In this document: in pieces, positions 33,154 to 40,128 of the stretch
How positions within the stretch are numbered: the first letter of the stretch is position 1
Layout of the letters: each line of letters opens with the position of its first letter
NCBI RefSeq assembly: GCF_001499735.1
Contig: NZ_LN848257.1
Span: 4,829,091 to 4,869,218 of the forward strand
DNA: 40,128 nucleotides
Direction: 5' to 3'
Origin: Thiocapsa sp. KS1
Lineage (GTDB): Bacteria > Pseudomonadota > Gammaproteobacteria > Chromatiales > Chromatiaceae
The notes under the pieces: model-generated
What the model was told of the DNA's origin: nothing
The model's database searches: none
What the model saw: only the letters and a program-made list of their open reading frames with translations
Position numbers and translations under genes: made by a program

Positions 33154-35796
33154 TTATCGACTCTGCTCGACCTCGGCAGTGGATCCCGCAACCGTCATCT
33201 CCGGCATCGGCCCGACGAGGCGTGCCGGCAGCGTCTGGGCTGCGCTGATCAAAGACACCAGAACGGCCGCCAGATAGGGGATCGACTGGACGACCAAGAC
33301 GGCGACCCAGACCCGGACATCCAGCATGAAGGCATCCTCGCGGAGCATGATCAGGCCGGCCGCGAGCCAGAAGGCGATGGCGAAGAGACCCTCCTCGCGT
33401 GCATCGGCCAGGGCGCGGATGAAGGCAGGGGCCTTCGCGAGCTTGGGTGTGCGGAAGAAGCCGAGACGTCCCGAGACGAAACCGCCGAACATGGCGCGGG
33501 CGATCGTGTGGGAAAGGGCAAGCCCCGCCAGCCCTGCCGCAACGCTTTGACGCAGGGTCGCGATGACGCGGCGCCGATAGAGCAGGAAGCTCTTCGACAT
33601 CTTGAACACGAACAGAACCAGCGGCACCAAGGCCACGGTCATATAGGGCGGCGTCACCTGAAGCGGAAACATCACCATGGCCACGGACCAGGCGAGCGCG
33701 GCGAAGTTGAACAGAAGGTTGAAACCGTCCGCGAACCACGGCAGCCAGCCGGCGACGAAGTGATAGCGCTGGCCTGCGGAGAGCGTCGTCTTGTGGATCC
33801 CCAGGAGCTCGCGGCGGTGGTGCTTGAGGATCCGCACCGCGCCGTAGGCCCAGCGATACCGCTGCTTTTTGAAGTCGGCGAAGGTATCCGGCATCAGTCC
33901 ACGCCCGTAGGTACAGGGGATATAGAGCGCCTTGTAACCGGCCTCGAAGAGACGCAGTCCGAGCTCGGCGTCCTCCGTGATGCACCACTCCGCCCAGCCG
34001 CCGACGGCGTCGAGCGTCGCGCGTCGCATCATGGTCATGGTGCCGTGCTGGATGATGGCGTTGCGCTCGTTGCGCGTCACCATGCCGATGTGGAAGAAGC
34101 CGCGATACTCGGCCATGCACATGGCCTTGAAGGCATTCTGATCGGCGTCCCGGTAGTCCTGCGGGGCCTGAACGATGGCGATCTCGGGATCCCGAAAAGC
34201 GGGGACCAGGTGTCTCAACCAGAGCGGCTGCACCACATAGTCCGCGTCGATGACGGCGACGACCTCGGCCTTCGGGTCGGTTTCGCGCAGCGCGAAGTTG
34301 AGTGCGCCGGCCTTGTAGCCCGCGAGCGGATCGACGTGGAAGAACCGGAACCGCTCGCCGGTGCGCTCGTTCAGCCGCTCGCAATGCGCCTGCACCGGCT
34401 GCCAGACCGCGGGATCCTTGGTGTTGTTGTCGATCACCAGGACCTCGAAACCCGGATAGTCCAACGACGCCAAGGCGTCCAGGGTCTCGATCAGGAGCCC
34501 GGGCGGCTCGTTGTAGGCGGGCACGTGGATGGAGACGAACGGCAGCTCCTCGTCCGATACGGCGCGCAAGGGAAAAGGTCGCCGCCACCGGCGCAGCCAA
34601 AGCGCCTCGGCCCATTCGTGCGTCTCGGCCATGATCAGGACGATGACACCGATCCCGCCGACCAAGAGCAGGACGCCGACGATCGCGGTCTGCGGCGTCA
34701 TGTAGAGGCGCGTGTAGTCGTAGACGATCCAGACCGCCGCGGTCGAGATGGCATACATCACCAGCGCGAGGAAGCCTTTGCCCTTGCTCGATAGACTTGC
34801 GCTGTCGCGGTAGAGAAACGCCAGAAGCAGCACCGCCATGACCACCGACAGCCCGGCGAGCTCCTGCCAGTGAGGGATACGCACTACCGGTTGGGTGAAG
34901 ACGAACTTCGGCTCGCGATCGGTGTTGTAGACACCCCAGTAGGCGCCCGTGGCCCCTTCGAGCTTGGTCTTCCAAGTCTGGTCGAAGGCCTCCATCACGT
35001 AATAGACGTAGCCCTCCTGCTCGGCGTGCGCGAGGAAGCGACGCAGGAACCGCGTCTGATTCGTCAGAGATGCCTCGGCACCGCGATTGCGCCGGCCGTT
35101 GCTCGGCCAGCCGACCTCGCCGATGATGACCTCCTTGTCCGGAAACGCCTGCTTGACCTCCTCGTAACGGCTGATCGCGTAGTCGACAGCCTGCTCGATC
35201 GGCACGCCTTCCCAGTAAGGCAGCAGATGAACCGTGATGAAATCCACATGGTCGGCCAGCTCCGGATACTTCAGCCACACATGCCAGGGCTCGGCCGTGC
35301 TGATCGGCAGCCAGGTCATCTTGCGGACCCGATCCAGGTAGGCGCTCAGCTCGGAGACCGAGACATCCTCGCGCAGGATCGCCTCGTTGCCGACCATGAC
35401 CCGGACCAGGTTGCGATACCCCTTGCTCAGTATGTCGCCCAGGCGCTCCAGCTCGAGCGCGTTGGCCTCGAGATCAGGGCCGATCCAGGCCCCGAGGGTG
35501 ACATTCAGGTCTCGCGCCCCGGCCAGGCGGGGGATCGCGGCCAGCGTGTCCTCGACCGTATAGGTGCGCACCGCATGGACGGTGCCTTCAAGTAGGGCCA
35601 GATCCGCGTCGATCTCCTCGACGGTGGGGTAGCTCTTCAGGGCCGGATCATTCTGCGCGCGCATCGGCGCGAACGAGAAGCCTTGGAGGCGGTTCGGCCA
35701 AGGCGGCTCGTCCGCCGGCCGGTTGAACAACGCCCAAGCTGCGACCGTCAAGAGCGCGATCAGGATGGGGATGATGAAATTGTTCGTCTGTCTCAC
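33154..35796 (-). CDS. GH17-GT2 fusion, NdvB-type beta-glucan synthase
   Basis: An 880-residue inner-membrane protein. An N-terminal membrane anchor (7-23) precedes a GH17-like glucanase/transglycosylase domain with acid/base Glu138 (MVGNEAI) and nucleophile Glu226 (IGEVGWPS). Three membrane segments (about 312-390) lead to a family-2 glycosyltransferase with DAD (517-519), TED (607-609) and QRYRW (645-649), then four or so membrane segments. This layout matches Pseudomonas NdvB-type proteins making cyclic beta-1,3 glucans, where the GH17 part branches or cyclises the chain. All catalytic residues are present. The start is GTG, overlapping the stop of a small upstream reading frame by 4 bp. 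It probably makes periplasmic or exported glucan for osmotic or biofilm functions. Confidence 0.88.
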   Translation of the reverse strand: MRQTNNFIIPILIALLTVAAWALFNRPADEPPWPNRLQGFSFAPMRAQNDPALKSYPTVEEIDADLALLEGTVHAVRTYTVEDTLAAIPRLAGARDLNVTLGAWIGPDLEANALELERLGDILSKGYRNLVRVMVGNEAILREDVSVSELSAYLDRVRKMTWLPISTAEPWHVWLKYPELADHVDFITVHLLPYWEGVPIEQAVDYAISRYEEVKQAFPDKEVIIGEVGWPSNGRRNRGAEASLTNQTRFLRRFLAHAEQEGYVYYVMEAFDQTWKTKLEGATGAYWGVYNTDREPKFVFTQPVVRIPHWQELAGLSVVMAVLLLAFLYRDSASLSSKGKGFLALVMYAISTAAVWIVYDYTRLYMTPQTAIVGVLLLVGGIGVIVLIMAETHEWAEALWLRRWRRPFPLRAVSDEELPFVSIHVPAYNEPPGLLIETLDALASLDYPGFEVLVIDNNTKDPAVWQPVQAHCERLNERTGERFRFFHVDPLAGYKAGALNFALRETDPKAEVVAVIDADYVVQPLWLRHLVPAFRDPEIAIVQAPQDYRDADQNAFKAMCMAEYRGFFHIGMVTRNERNAIIQHGTMTMMRRATLDAVGGWAEWCITEDAELGLRLFEAGYKALYIPCTYGRGLMPDTFADFKKQRYRWAYGAVRILKHHRRELLGIHKTTLSAGQRYHFVAGWLPWFADGFNLLFNFAALAWSVAMVMFPLQVTPPYMTVALVPLVLFVFKMSKSFLLYRRRVIATLRQSVAAGLAGLALSHTIARAMFGGFVSGRLGFFRTPKLAKAPAFIRALADAREEGLFAIAFWLAAGLIMLREDAFMLDVRVWVAVLVVQSIPYLAAVLVSLISAAQTLPARLVGPMPEMTVAGSTAEVEQSR

Positions 35797-35981
35797 GGGT
35801 GTGCGGGCGTTGCAGCCGGGGTTGGCGTCTCGGAGCGCATGTCGCCGAGAACGAAGATCACGGGGATACGGGGCGGCACGACCGGGTGTCCTGAAGGTGG
35901 CCTGTTGGGGAGTGGCATCGAAGGCATCATGCGCGAGTCTGAGATCGGGGAGCCCGGGGCTCCGGTCCCGACTCCGGTCAT
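35793..35981 (-). CDS. Possible small proline-rich protein upstream of the glucan synthase
   Basis: A 62-residue reading frame beginning MTGVGTGAPGSP and rich in Pro, Ser and Met (13 prolines), with a short hydrophobic IPVIFVLG. Its TGA overlaps the GTG of the glucan synthase (GTGA), a common coupling arrangement. It has no clear ribosome site and no family that I recognise, so it may be chance in GC-rich DNA. The rest of 35982-36306 holds no gene that I can support. Confidence 0.25.
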   Translation of the reverse strand: MTGVGTGAPGSPISDSRMMPSMPLPNRPPSGHPVVPPRIPVIFVLGDMRSETPTPAATPAHP

Positions 35982-36306
35982 GCGGCCGTCATAATAACCC
36001 GATTCCGACGCCGAAGTGACTCGGCATGGGCCGAGCTTGCCCTGCCCCGGGTTTGCCGTTGCCTTGGACGACGTTAGACTCGGGCTCGGCGCAGTGCGAT
36101 CACGGCTGTTTCGGTGCGGACGCCGACGCAGGGTCCGCGATCTCGACATGCCGCGCGGGGGCCCGCGACGCGACGGGGGATCGACTTACGCCAGGCGAGT
36201 CGGGGCAGGGTTTCCTGTCGGCCGGGGACGTTGCGACGGCACTTCTCCCCGGTGGACCGCGGTGACGCGAGTCCCGGCGAAAGAACGCGATAAAGAGGAC
36301 ACAACG

Positions 36307-37380
36307 ATGAAGAAGCTAACGATGGCGCTGGCTGTATCGATGGGGCTCGCCGCGACGATGGTCGCGGCCGACGATTCCGCGCTGCGCGACAAGGCCAAGT
36401 CGGCGGGACTGCTCCCCATCCCGGCCGGCGTGCCCGAGGTGGCCGGCAATCCCGTGACGCGGGAGAAGGTCGACCTCGGGCGGATGCTGTTCATGGATCC
36501 CCGGCTTTCGGCGAGCGGCGTGATCAGCTGCAATACCTGCCACAACCTCGGCATGGGCGGCGACGACAACCTGCCGACCTCGGTCGGGCATGGATGGCAA
36601 ACCGGTCCGCGCAACTCACCGACCGTTCTCAATGCGGTGTTCAACGTGGCGCAGTTCTGGGACGGGCGCGCGGAGGATCTCAAGGCGCAGGCCAAGGGCC
36701 CGGTCCAGGCGGGCGTGGAGATGGCGAACAAGCCCGAGAACGTGGTCGTCACGCTCAAGAGCATGCCCGAGTATGTCGAGCGCTTCGCCAAGGCGTTTCC
36801 GAACGAGTCGGATCCGGTGACCTTCGACAACATGGCCAAGGCGATCGAGGCCTTCGAGGTGACCCTGGTGACGCCCGGATCGCCGTTCGACGATTGGATC
36901 GAGGGCAACGACGCGGCCCTGACGGACGCGCAGAAACAGGGCCTGGACCTCTACATCGAAAAGGGCTGCAGCGCCTGCCACGCGGGCGTCAACTTCGGTG
37001 GTCAGGACTATTTCCCCTTCGGTCTGATCACGAAGCCCGGGGCCGATATCCTTCCTCCGGGCGACAAGGGGCGTTACGAGGTCACCAAGACCGTCTCCGA
37101 CGAGTACGTCTTCCGCGCCGGACCGCTCCGCAATATCGCGCTCACGGCGCCTTACTTTCACTCGGGTGCGGTCTGGGATCTCGATGCGGCGGTTGCCCTC
37201 ATGGGCACGGCACAGCTCGGCACCAAGATCTCCGATCAAGAAGCCGACCTCATCGTCGCCTTCCTGCATGCCCTGACTGGGGAGCAGCCGACGGTCGAGT
37301 ATCCGATCCTCCCGGTCGAAACGGCGCAGACGCCGCGTCCCGACCTCTCGTCCCTCCCGGTCCAGGGTCATAGCGATTAA
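36307..37380 (+). CDS. Diheme cytochrome c peroxidase
   Basis: A 357-residue periplasmic enzyme reducing hydrogen peroxide with electrons from small cytochromes. After a signal peptide (residues 1-20, ending MVAAD) come the low-potential heme site CNTCH (75-79) and the electron-entry heme site CSACH (221-225), within the bacterial CcpA/MauG family. NSPTVLNAVFN and FWDGRAEDL are family signatures, and the late ALTAPYFHSGAVWDL segment carries a conserved histidine. RBS-like AGAGGA precedes the ATG at 36307. It protects the periplasm from peroxide and is often under FNR-type control in relatives, but no FNR box was seen in its upstream region. Confidence 0.92.
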   Translation: MKKLTMALAVSMGLAATMVAADDSALRDKAKSAGLLPIPAGVPEVAGNPVTREKVDLGRMLFMDPRLSASGVISCNTCHNLGMGGDDNLPTSVGHGWQTGPRNSPTVLNAVFNVAQFWDGRAEDLKAQAKGPVQAGVEMANKPENVVVTLKSMPEYVERFAKAFPNESDPVTFDNMAKAIEAFEVTLVTPGSPFDDWIEGNDAALTDAQKQGLDLYIEKGCSACHAGVNFGGQDYFPFGLITKPGADILPPGDKGRYEVTKTVSDEYVFRAGPLRNIALTAPYFHSGAVWDLDAAVALMGTAQLGTKISDQEADLIVAFLHALTGEQPTVEYPILPVETAQTPRPDLSSLPVQGHSD

Positions 37381-37419
37381 CGTGCATCGGGTTTCGATGC
37401 TGATCGGGTGAGATGATTC

Positions 37420-37441
37420 GAGGGTGCCGCCCGGCACCCTC
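37420..37441 (+). terminator. Hairpin after the cytochrome c peroxidase gene
   Basis: GAGGGTGCC-GCCC-GGCACCCTC gives a perfect 9-bp stem with a 4-base loop, 40 bp after the stop codon. There is no T-tract, but the position and strength fit a transcript end or 3' stabiliser. Confidence 0.6.
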
Positions 37442-37495
37442 GCTCGCGGCAGGACAAACCGGGTTCGGGATGACACCGCCGCCCCCCTCGTCACG

Positions 37496-37585
37496 CGTTT
37501 GCTGGATCGGCGACGCGGGTATGCGGTGGTCCGGCACTTGAAGGGACGCCGTTCGCCGTCACTCTCTTGACCTGACCAGCAAACG
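37496..37585. repeat. 10-bp inverted repeat pair flanking a 70-bp non-coding segment
   Basis: CGTTTGCTGG at 37496-37505 and CCAGCAAACG at 37576-37585 are perfect complements. The interior has no reading frame that I can support. It could be a small palindromic element; no second copy occurs in the window. Confidence 0.45.
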
Positions 37586-37593
37586 GCGTCGTG

Positions 37594-37746
37594 TCAGCGC
37601 GATTCCTCGGCGATAAATTGCTTCATCATCGACCAACGATGCTGCCGGCGGCTCTGCGGCCGCGATCTGGCGACGTGAAGGAGGAGATCGCAGAGGCGCG
37701 CGCCGAATCGACGACGCGTTGCTACGGCGATGTCACGCATGGTCAT
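37594..37746 (-). CDS. Possible small basic protein downstream of bfd
   Basis: A 50-residue reading frame, MTMRDIAVATRRRFG to FIAEESR, highly basic (about ten arginines), 34 bp after bfd on the same strand. I do not recognise a family and the ribosome site is weak. It may be a real small gene of the iron locus or chance. Confidence 0.25.
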   Translation of the reverse strand: MTMRDIAVATRRRFGARLCDLLLHVARSRPQSRRQHRWSMMKQFIAEESR

Positions 37747-37780
37747 GCAGGAGGTCCTCGGAGAGATCGACGACGCGGAG

Positions 37781-37984
37781 TCAGGAGCAGGCGGCGAGCG
37801 GAGCCTCGGGGAGTAGCCGACCCTCGGCCACCTTCCGCAACAACTCGTTTGCGCAGAGCCCGCAGCGGCCGCAGTCACCGGGCACTCCCAACTCTTTTCG
37901 AAGGTCGGCGAGCCGCGAGGCCCCGCGTTCTGCTGCGGCGATGATCTGACGGTCGGTAACGGCGCGACACACACAGACATACAT
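37781..37984 (-). CDS. bfd: Bacterioferritin-associated ferredoxin
   Basis: A 67-residue [2Fe-2S] protein that reduces the ferric core of bacterioferritin so that iron can be released. Cluster cysteines are Cys4, Cys6, Cys38 and Cys41 (MYVCVCRAVT and PGDCGRCGLC), the Bfd spacing. The start MYVCVC is preferred over an upstream ATG that would add 13 residues. It is divergent from the two bacterioferritin genes across 112 bp that contain an A/T-rich stretch, possibly a Fur-type or other iron-control region, but no clear Fur box is visible. Confidence 0.92.
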   Translation of the reverse strand: MYVCVCRAVTDRQIIAAAERGASRLADLRKELGVPGDCGRCGLCANELLRKVAEGRLLPEAPLAACS

Positions 37985-38096
37985 AAGACGAAACCCGCGA
38001 ACGACTTGGCTTGCGATAAACAATAGGAACGATTCGTATTTGTGTCAAGATGTCTTTGCGGTACTCCTTTCACAATTTTCGACAGGTCGAGTCCAG

Positions 38097-38561
38097 ATGA
38101 AGACACAACCCTCCATCAACCAACATCACAACGCGGTGCTCAAGGAAGCCCTCACCGCGATCAATCAGTACTTTCTGCACGCGAGGATGCTCGGGAACTG
38201 GGGCTTCAAGACGCTCGAGGGGCACGTCTACCGCTCCTCGATCGAAACCATGAAGGAAGCCGACAAGATCGTCGAGCGCGTGCTGTTCCTGGAGGGTTTG
38301 CCGAACCTCCAGGATCTCGGGAAGCTGCTCATCGGCGAGGATGTTCCGGAGATTCTGCGCGGGGATCTCGCGATGGAGCTGCGTTATCGCGAGGCGCTGG
38401 CCGGTGCAATTGTCCACTGCGAGCAGCAGGGTGATTTCGTGAGTCGTCATCACCTCGAAGAGATCCAGGAGTCCAGCGAAGAGCGGATCGACTGGATCGA
38501 GACCCAACTTTCACTGATCGAGAGCGTCGGACTTCCAAACTATCTCGAGTCCGCGATCTGA
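38097..38561 (+). CDS. bfr: Bacterioferritin, heme-binding (ferroxidase-deficient) subunit
   Basis: A 154-residue bacterioferritin. By alignment to E. coli Bfr, the heme ligand Met52 is kept (IETMKEAD), but the ferroxidase ligands are mostly lost: Glu18 is Ala, Glu51 is Thr, His54 is Glu, Glu127 is Ser and His130 is Arg; only Glu94 remains. It should bind heme at the dimer interface but not oxidise iron by itself. The next gene shows the opposite pattern, so the two probably coassemble. It is the first gene of the pair, 27 bp before the second. The ATG at 38097 fits the family start. Confidence 0.92.
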   Translation: MKTQPSINQHHNAVLKEALTAINQYFLHARMLGNWGFKTLEGHVYRSSIETMKEADKIVERVLFLEGLPNLQDLGKLLIGEDVPEILRGDLAMELRYREALAGAIVHCEQQGDFVSRHHLEEIQESSEERIDWIETQLSLIESVGLPNYLESAI

Positions 38562-38588
38562 TCACAGCAGCCCCGGAGACCACCGAAC

Positions 38589-39056
38589 ATGAAAGGTAAC
38601 CCCGAAGTCATCGCCCACCTTCAGCGCCTCCTCGCCAACGAGCTGGCTGCGATCGATCAGTATTTCATCCACTCTCGGATGTACGAGGATTGGGGCTTCG
38701 CCAAGTTGTTCGAGCGCATCGACCACGAGGCGACGGAGGAGAAGGAGCATGCTTCGATGTTGATCCGTCGCATGCTCTTTCTTGAAGCGACGCCGGATCT
38801 CAGTCAACGCGACGGCTTACGCGTCGGCGCGACCGTACCCGAGATGTTGGCGAACGACCTTCAGGTCGAGTACGAGGTTGCTGCGGCGCTCAAGGAGGCC
38901 ATCGCTTGTTGCGAGCAACAGCGAGACTTCCAGACCCGTACGATCCTCCTCCAGCTCCTTCGCGACACCGAGGAGGACCACGCCTACTGGCTCGAGCAGC
39001 AGCTTGGATTGATCGAGCAGGTCGGACTGCAGAACTACCTGCAGGCGCAGATGTAG
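38589..39056 (+). CDS. bfr: Bacterioferritin, ferroxidase subunit lacking the heme methionine
   Basis: A 155-residue bacterioferritin. The di-iron ligands are present: Glu18, Glu51, His54, Glu94, and Glu128 with His131 in TEEDH (one residue shifted from E. coli numbering). The heme ligand Met52 is replaced by Lys52, so heme binding between two such subunits is not expected. It should supply iron oxidation to a shell whose heme is held by the preceding gene's product. The ATG at 38589 starts MKGNPEVIAHL, as in E. coli Bfr. The two genes form an operon. Confidence 0.92.
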   Translation: MKGNPEVIAHLQRLLANELAAIDQYFIHSRMYEDWGFAKLFERIDHEATEEKEHASMLIRRMLFLEATPDLSQRDGLRVGATVPEMLANDLQVEYEVAAALKEAIACCEQQRDFQTRTILLQLLRDTEEDHAYWLEQQLGLIEQVGLQNYLQAQM

Positions 39057-39222
39057 ATCGGCATGGGCCGAGGGGCTCCGGCTCCGCATCCGCTCCAAGG
39101 CTGGATCCGGCTGCCCTGCGATCGCGCTCTTCCTCGCCTTCTTTCCGCAGCTCCGCGTCCGGAGGGCGGCGTGACCGGCCGAAGCCTCGTGACGGTGCGC
39201 GTCTGCCTATGAAGTGCGATCG

Positions 39223-39251
39223 GTGACAAGCGGGTGGTCGAGCCATACAAT
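39223..39251 (+). promoter_or_regulatory. Sigma70-like promoter for the small membrane protein gene
   Basis: GTGACA (39223-39228) and TACAAT (39246-39251), 17 bp apart, each differ from consensus at one position. Transcription would start near 39258, giving a leader of about 70 nt that contains the hairpin at 39268-39292. Confidence 0.6.
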
Positions 39252-39267
39252 CCCCGGCAGACTTTAG

Positions 39268-39292
39268 GGAGACGCCCGAGCAATGCGTCTCC
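39268..39292 (+). promoter_or_regulatory. Leader hairpin
   Basis: GGAGACGC (39268-39275) and GCGTCTCC (39285-39292) form a perfect 8-bp stem with a 9-base loop, 34 bp before the GTG start of the next gene. Confidence 0.5.
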
Positions 39293-39326
39293 GGATTCAA
39301 CGTCGGTCTGTCGCGAGGAGAAGCTT

Positions 39327-39764
39327 GTGAAATACGCTGCAAAGAGGACCTGGCCGGATAAGCCCAAGTCGTGGGAGGCGAAGGGCGAGGCGGAAACAGC
39401 CGAGGCATTTGCCCTGGACTTCGCCGCCGACAAGGGGCTCGGCTTGGGTACGGAGCTCGTCGTGATGGAGATGGACGGCGACGACGCCGAGATTCAATTC
39501 TTCAAGGTTGCCAATACCTCGCCCTACCAAATGCGGCAAGCCGAGCCGAGGGCGACCGGAACGGCCGCATCCCGCGAAGAGTCCCCGGGCGAGACGTCTC
39601 CGACGGATGCGGTTGCCGAATCGCAAGACGCCGCTGCGGCGGCGCTGCCCGACCTGCGTCCCTTCAAGACCATGGTCCTGTATATGATCAAGGTCGCTCT
39701 GGTTGCATTCGCTGCCATCTATGCCTTCGGGCTCCTGTTTCGTTATCTTCGATCCGTCCTCTGA
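39327..39764 (+). CDS. Hypothetical small membrane protein
   Basis: A 145-residue protein that I do not recognise. Residues 1-70 form a small soluble domain (KYAAKRTWPDKPKSWEAKG, then DKGLGLGTELVVMEMDGDD, AEIQFFKVANTSPY). Residues 71-110 are a low-complexity acidic, alanine-rich linker. Residues about 116-140 are a single membrane segment (MIKVALVAFAAIYAFGLLF) with a basic RYLRSVL tail. GAGGAG lies 7 bp before the GTG at 39327. It has its own promoter and leader hairpin. The C-terminal anchor suggests a tail-anchored membrane protein facing the cytoplasm. Confidence 0.7.
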   Translation: MKYAAKRTWPDKPKSWEAKGEAETAEAFALDFAADKGLGLGTELVVMEMDGDDAEIQFFKVANTSPYQMRQAEPRATGTAASREESPGETSPTDAVAESQDAAAAALPDLRPFKTMVLYMIKVALVAFAAIYAFGLLFRYLRSVL

Positions 39765-39941
39765 GGTTGCCTTTGCGTGGGCGGATCTGTCGCCCACCGC
39801 TACCGTCGGCATCGTCATTCCGAGCGTGGGTTATGCGCCCGGCATCCCCGAGAATCTTCACGCGCCGGCGCGCGTGTCTGCCCGCAGCGCAGCGTCGCGG
39901 CTCCCGATTTGTCGCTCTTCCCGGATTCCCTCATTTTTTTA

Positions 39942-39985
39942 TGTAAAAGGAACTTGACATCTTTGCCTGTCAAGCTAAGATGACA
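39942..39985 (+). promoter_or_regulatory. Promoter overlapped by two PpsR/CrtJ-type palindromes
   Basis: -35 TTGACA (39954-39959) and -10 TAAGAT (39976-39981) are 16 bp apart. TGT-N12-ACA occurs at 39942-39959, covering the -35, and again at 39968-39985, covering the -10, with 8 bp between them. This is the arrangement of the Rhodobacter bchC operator, where the repressor CrtJ/PpsR binds cooperatively under oxic conditions. It predicts an oxygen- or redox-repressed photosynthesis gene to the right of the window, such as a light-harvesting or bacteriochlorophyll gene. Confidence 0.8.
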
Positions 39986-39987
39986 CA

Positions 39988-40128
39988 CAAGGACCGCGGG
40001 ATAGTCCGAATGTTCCGGATCATCAGGAACGGCAAACGTGTCGAGTGGCGGTAGTCGGTGCCACGGAGGCTCGCCAACCGATCGGAATCGTTGGCGACAA
40101 CACTTACATATTACGACGGAGCCTAAAT
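39988..40128 (+). promoter_or_regulatory. Structured 5' leader of a gene beyond the window
   Basis: About 140 nt downstream of the PpsR/CrtJ-type promoter with no reading frame of note. Hairpins GTTCC/GGAAC (near 40012-40030) and GCCAAC/GTTGGC (near 40074-40096, with an inner ATCG/CGAT match) are visible. It ends CGGAGCCTAAAT, a likely ribosome-binding region just before the next start codon. The stretch 39765-39941 holds nothing that I can support beyond a T-run at 39934-39940. Confidence 0.5.

Noticed and set aside
32980-34794. Long plus-strand frame starting in the heptamer array and crossing the glucan synthase
   Set aside because: Its first residues are translated tandem repeat and the rest is antisense to GT2 and GH17 motifs.
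37985-38096. Fur box between bfd and bfr
   Set aside because: The region is A/T-rich but no stretch is close enough to the Fur consensus to call.
39988-40128. tRNA or other classic RNA gene at the right edge
   Set aside because: No T-loop, anticodon arm or CCA end could be folded; a 5' leader fits better. No tRNA or rRNA was found anywhere in the window.

Overview
The window is GC-rich DNA from a gammaproteobacterium, most likely a purple sulfur bacterium of the Chromatiaceae (Thiocapsa/Thiocystis/Allochromatium-like). The evidence is a complete flavocytochrome c sulfide dehydrogenase (fccA-fccB), a CbbR-type LysR regulator, a deoxyxylulose-phosphate synthase and, at the right edge, a sigma70-like promoter covered by two TGT-N12-ACA palindromes 8 bp apart. 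That arrangement is the known PpsR/CrtJ operator of photosynthesis genes. Genus and strain cannot be fixed from this sequence alone.

Layout. 1-250: pentamer and heptamer tandem repeats. 251-6691: cbbR-like regulator, thioredoxin-DsbD fusion, dxs, a DUF945 protein and a DUF29 protein. 6757-9429 (minus): fccA, fccB and a small periplasmic coiled-coil protein, with two palindrome-bounded repeats filling the fccA-fccB gap. 9430-9863: divergent control region with three FNR/DNR-like boxes. 9864-11384: an octaheme hydroxylamine-oxidoreductase-like cytochrome broken by one in-frame amber codon. 11625-14475: TPR protein and a hybrid sensor kinase. 14787-17545: a TldD/TldE-like pair. 17619-18471: a REP-associated tyrosine transposase flanked by inverted REP-type double hairpins. 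18589-25501: an accessory block with a type IIG restriction-modification enzyme, a RelE/XRE toxin-antitoxin pair, gdhA, a DUF1640 protein, a decayed second gdh fragment and a MazEF pair. 25590-28939 (minus): a large protein with a PEP/pyruvate-binding (PPDK-N) domain, and DsbA. 29191-32295: a lipoprotein-like alpha/beta hydrolase divergent from a two-gene ABC-2 exporter. 32341-35796 (minus): RlpA-like protein and a GH17-GT2 glucan synthase. 36307-39056: diheme cytochrome c peroxidase, then an iron-storage locus (bfd, two bacterioferritins). 39327-39764: a small membrane protein. 39942-40128: the PpsR/CrtJ-type promoter and a structured leader whose gene lies outside the window.

How the parts work together. 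fccAB feeds electrons from sulfide into the periplasmic cytochrome pool. The divergent octaheme cytochrome and the FNR-like boxes suggest an anaerobic or nitrogen-oxide-responsive control region. The two bacterioferritins are complementary: one keeps the heme ligand Met52 but has lost most ferroxidase ligands, the other keeps the ferroxidase ligands but has lost Met52. They look like obligate partners of a mixed shell serviced by Bfd. The most unusual content is the repeat landscape: heptamer tandem arrays at three or more sites, REP-type hairpins tied to a RAYT, and two further palindromic element types. In two places a repeat supplies the stop codon of the neighbouring gene.
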